Source of the DNA: Candidatus Nanopelagicales bacterium
Lineage (GTDB): Bacteria > Actinomycetota > Actinomycetes > S36-B12
Length of the DNA: 6,193 nucleotides
Reading direction: 5' to 3'
NCBI GenBank assembly: GCA_023264215.1
Contig: JALQSY010000102.1
Span: 1-6,193, forward strand
In this document: one piece after another, positions 4,381 to 6,193 of the stretch
Numbering within the stretch: position 1 is the stretch's first letter
Layout: every line of letters starts with the position of its first letter
Notes under the pieces: generated by a model
What the model was told of the DNA's origin: nothing
Database searches by the model: none
Seen by the model: the letters and a program-made list of their open reading frames with translations, nothing else
Position numbers and translations under genes: made by a program

Positions 4381-5889
4381 TTGCGCAACCGCGTTCATCT
4401 GATCGCCTATGCCGACCGCTGCGGGGGCGATCTGGCGCGTCTGGGAGCGCTGCTGCGGGGCCCGTGGTCCGATGTGTTCGGCGGCGTCCATCTCCTGCCG
4501 TTCTTCAGCCCCTACGACGGCGCTGACGCCGGCTTCGATCCGATCGATCACACCGAGGTGGACCCACGCCTGGGCACCTGGGCCGACGTGGCGGACCTCG
4601 CTCGCGACCACGACGTCGTGGCGGACGTCATCGTCAACCACGTCTCCGCCGACTCCGTGGCGTTCCGGGACGTTCGCGACCGCGGCGATGCATCACCGTG
4701 GGCGTCGATGTTCCTCACCATGGATTCGATCTTCCCCGACGGGGCCCGCGAATCGGACCTCGTGAAGATCTACCGACCACGACCCGGACTGCCCTTCACG
4801 CCGGTCTCATGGGGCGATGAACGCCGCCTGGCCTGGACGACTTTCACGCCGCAGCAGATCGACATCGACGTCCGCTCGGAGGCCGGCCGGGCGTACCTGG
4901 AGTCGATCCTGGATCGCCTCGCTGCGTCCGGCGTGGCGCTGGCGCGACTGGATGCGGTCGGCTACGCGATCAAGACCGCGGGCACGACCTGCTTCATGAC
5001 CCCGCAGACCCTCGAGTTCATCTCCGACTTCACGGCAGCGGCCCATGAGCGGGGGATCGAGGTCCTGGTCGAGGTTCACTCCTACTACCGCGACCAGATT
5101 GCCATCGCGGGGCTGGTCGACTGGGTGTACGACTTCGCGCTCCCTCCCCTGGTGCTGCATGCGGCGTACACCGGCGATCACGGGCCCCTGCTCGAGTGGC
5201 TCTCGATCCGGCCCGCCAATGCGATCACGGTCCTCGACACGCACGACGGCATAGGCATCGTCGATGTGGGGGCCGATGCACGCCAGGCTGAGCGCCGGGG
5301 GCTGCTCGATGCCGACCAGCTCGACGCGCTGGTCGAGGGAATCCACGGCAGGACCGGCGGGCAGAGCCGCCTTGCCACCGGCTGGGCAGCCAGCAATGTC
5401 GATATCTACCAGGTCAACTCGACCTTCCTCGACGCGCTCGGCGGCGACGAGCGGACGTACCTGGCTGCCCGTGCACTGCAGTTCTTCGTCCCGGGGATTC
5501 CGCAGGTGTACTACGTGGGTGCCCTCGGCGGGCGCAACGACATGGACCGGCTGGCCCGCACGGGGGTCGGCCGGGACATCAACAGGCACGACTTCAGCCC
5601 CGACGAGATCTCGGCCGCTCTCGATCGGCCCGTCGTTCGCGCACTGTCCCGGCTGTCCCGCCTGCGCAATGCCCTGCCTGCCTTCGACGGCGACTGCCGC
5701 ATCGAGCCCCATGGAAGCGGGCTCTGCATCACCCGGACATCGGCGGCCTGCCGGGCGAGCCTCGACGTCGACCTGGCGGCGGGGCGTGCGGTCATCCGCT
5801 GGTCGGATGCCTCGGGCGAGGGCGGGATCGAGGATCTCCTCGCCGAGGCGCAGGCGCCGGCGGCCCGTCGTGAGCACGCCTCGGCATGA
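4381..5889 (+). CDS. gtfA: Sucrose phosphorylase (GH13 subfamily 18)
   Basis: This enzyme converts sucrose and phosphate to alpha-D-glucose 1-phosphate and fructose in the cytoplasm, by double displacement through a covalent glucosyl-enzyme. The 502-residue length matches the 504-residue Bifidobacterium adolescentis enzyme, and the two align from memory almost without gaps, with a constant one-residue offset. Visible are YADR (10-13), FDPIDH (52-57), VNH (85-87), the substrate loop YRPRPGLPFT (131-140), the nucleophile Asp191 in RLDAVGY, the acid/base Glu231 in EVHSYY, the transition-state Asp289 in LDTHDGIG, the second loop SNVDIYQVNS (338-347), and Arg398 in GRDINRH. These favour sucrose over sucrose 6'-phosphate or glucosylglycerate. 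Residues after about 430 (the small C-terminal beta domain) diverge. The TTG start is supported by the N-terminus (MRNRVHLIAYADR) lining up with the family start and by AGGAGG upstream. It overlaps the GH1 gene by four bases. Symbols sucP, scrP and spl are also used. Confidence 0.96.
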   Translation: MRNRVHLIAYADRCGGDLARLGALLRGPWSDVFGGVHLLPFFSPYDGADAGFDPIDHTEVDPRLGTWADVADLARDHDVVADVIVNHVSADSVAFRDVRDRGDASPWASMFLTMDSIFPDGARESDLVKIYRPRPGLPFTPVSWGDERRLAWTTFTPQQIDIDVRSEAGRAYLESILDRLAASGVALARLDAVGYAIKTAGTTCFMTPQTLEFISDFTAAAHERGIEVLVEVHSYYRDQIAIAGLVDWVYDFALPPLVLHAAYTGDHGPLLEWLSIRPANAITVLDTHDGIGIVDVGADARQAERRGLLDADQLDALVEGIHGRTGGQSRLATGWAASNVDIYQVNSTFLDALGGDERTYLAARALQFFVPGIPQVYYVGALGGRNDMDRLARTGVGRDINRHDFSPDEISAALDRPVVRALSRLSRLRNALPAFDGDCRIEPHGSGLCITRTSAACRASLDVDLAAGRAVIRWSDASGEGGIEDLLAEAQAPAARREHASA

Positions 5890-6193
5890 GGGCGACGATG
5901 GCACCGGAGCCCGCCCTGCCCGCAGACCTGGTGGTCGGCACAGCCACGGCCTCGTGGCAGGTCGAGGGGGACGTGACTGGACGCGGTCGCTGCATCTGGG
6001 ATGACTTCGCCGAGCGGCCCGGGGCGATCGTGGACGGCACGACGGGCGAGCCGGCCTGCGACCACCTGGCACGCTTCGACGAGGATCTCGCCCTCATCGC
6101 CGACCTGGGGTTCGACGCGTATCGCTTCTCCATCAGCTGGCCGCGCGTCCAGCCCGGAGGCCGCGGTGAGTTCAGCCAATCCGGACTGGATGT
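5886..6193 (+). CDS. GH1 beta-glucosidase, N-terminal part (cut by window end)
   Basis: The frame from ATG at 5886 stays open to the window edge, giving 102 residues. They match the start of glycoside hydrolase family 1: GTATASWQVEG (18-28), holding the glycone-binding Gln25, then CIWDDF, ACDHLARFDEDLALI and YRFSISWPRVQPGGRG, followed by a GLD near the edge. The family catalytic glutamates (in NEP and ENG motifs) lie beyond the window. GH1 enzymes hydrolyse beta-glucosides, or less often galactosides and 6-phospho-glycosides; which one cannot be judged here. There is no signal peptide, so it is cytoplasmic. The ATG overlaps the TGA of sucrose phosphorylase (ATGA), indicating coupling in one operon. 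A second in-frame ATG at 5898 has GAGGG at 5888-5892 five bases upstream and may be the true start; the family motifs do not distinguish them. The usual Asn in the GxGxxN stretch appears as Ser, in GEFSQSGLD. Confidence 0.92.
   Translation, partial: MRATMAPEPALPADLVVGTATASWQVEGDVTGRGRCIWDDFAERPGAIVDGTTGEPACDHLARFDEDLALIADLGFDAYRFSISWPRVQPGGRGEFSQSGLD

Noticed and set aside
4381..5889. Sucrose 6'-phosphate phosphorylase or glucosylglycerate phosphorylase
   Set aside because: The YRPRPGLPFT and SNVDIYQVNS loops match the sucrose phosphorylase pattern almost residue for residue, as does the overall alignment with the bifidobacterial enzyme.
4807..6072. A 421-codon open frame on the minus strand
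   Set aside because: It is antisense to sucrose phosphorylase and the GH1 start, both secured by motifs. Its translation shows no domain or start signal.

Overview
The window is GC-rich with strong G/C preference at third codon positions. It reads as chromosomal DNA of a high-GC Actinomycetota. Supporting signs are a probable leaderless gene with a TAnnnT -10 element, U-tract-less hairpin terminators, a PAC2-family protein of the actinobacterial type, a membrane-anchored protein with an Ala/Lys histone-H1-like tail, and a sucrose phosphorylase very similar to the bifidobacterial enzyme. I cannot fix the genus from sequence alone. No mobile element, CRISPR array, tRNA or rRNA was recognised, and no stretch over 300 bases lacks a gene.

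Layout. (1) 77-1246 (+): a G-domain protein with a DUF697-like hydrophobic C-terminal half. (2) 1306-1929 (+): a small protein with one N-terminal membrane segment, an Ala-rich middle, an acidic patch and a (P/S/T)AKK-repeat tail. (3) 2076-2618 (+): a secreted, cysteine-free, Lys-rich protein with a GTG start, preceded by a nested inverted repeat. (4) 2746-3246 (-): a second small secreted protein, convergent with the previous one across a perfect 21-bp stem that probably terminates both. (5) 3371-4300 (+): a PAC2-family protein, divergent from gene 4. (6) 4381-5889 (+): sucrose phosphorylase (GH13 subfamily 18) with a TTG start supported by homology. (7) 5886-6193 (+), running off the window: the N-terminus of a GH1 beta-glucosidase, overlapping the previous gene by ATGA.

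Working together: only the last two genes form a clear functional unit. Their four-base overlap implies translational coupling, and both act on intracellular glucosides. Sucrose phosphorylase saves ATP by releasing glucose 1-phosphate, and the GH1 enzyme would hydrolyse beta-glucosides. The first two genes each appear to have their own promoter. The two secreted proteins are unrelated in sequence as far as I can see, and their roles are unknown.

I did not find convincing evidence for a new multi-gene system. The items most worth a second look are the membrane-anchored H1-like protein with its near-exact internal repeat, the nested hairpin abutting the ribosome binding site of the secreted protein at 2076, and the GTPase whose G4 motif departs from NKxD.
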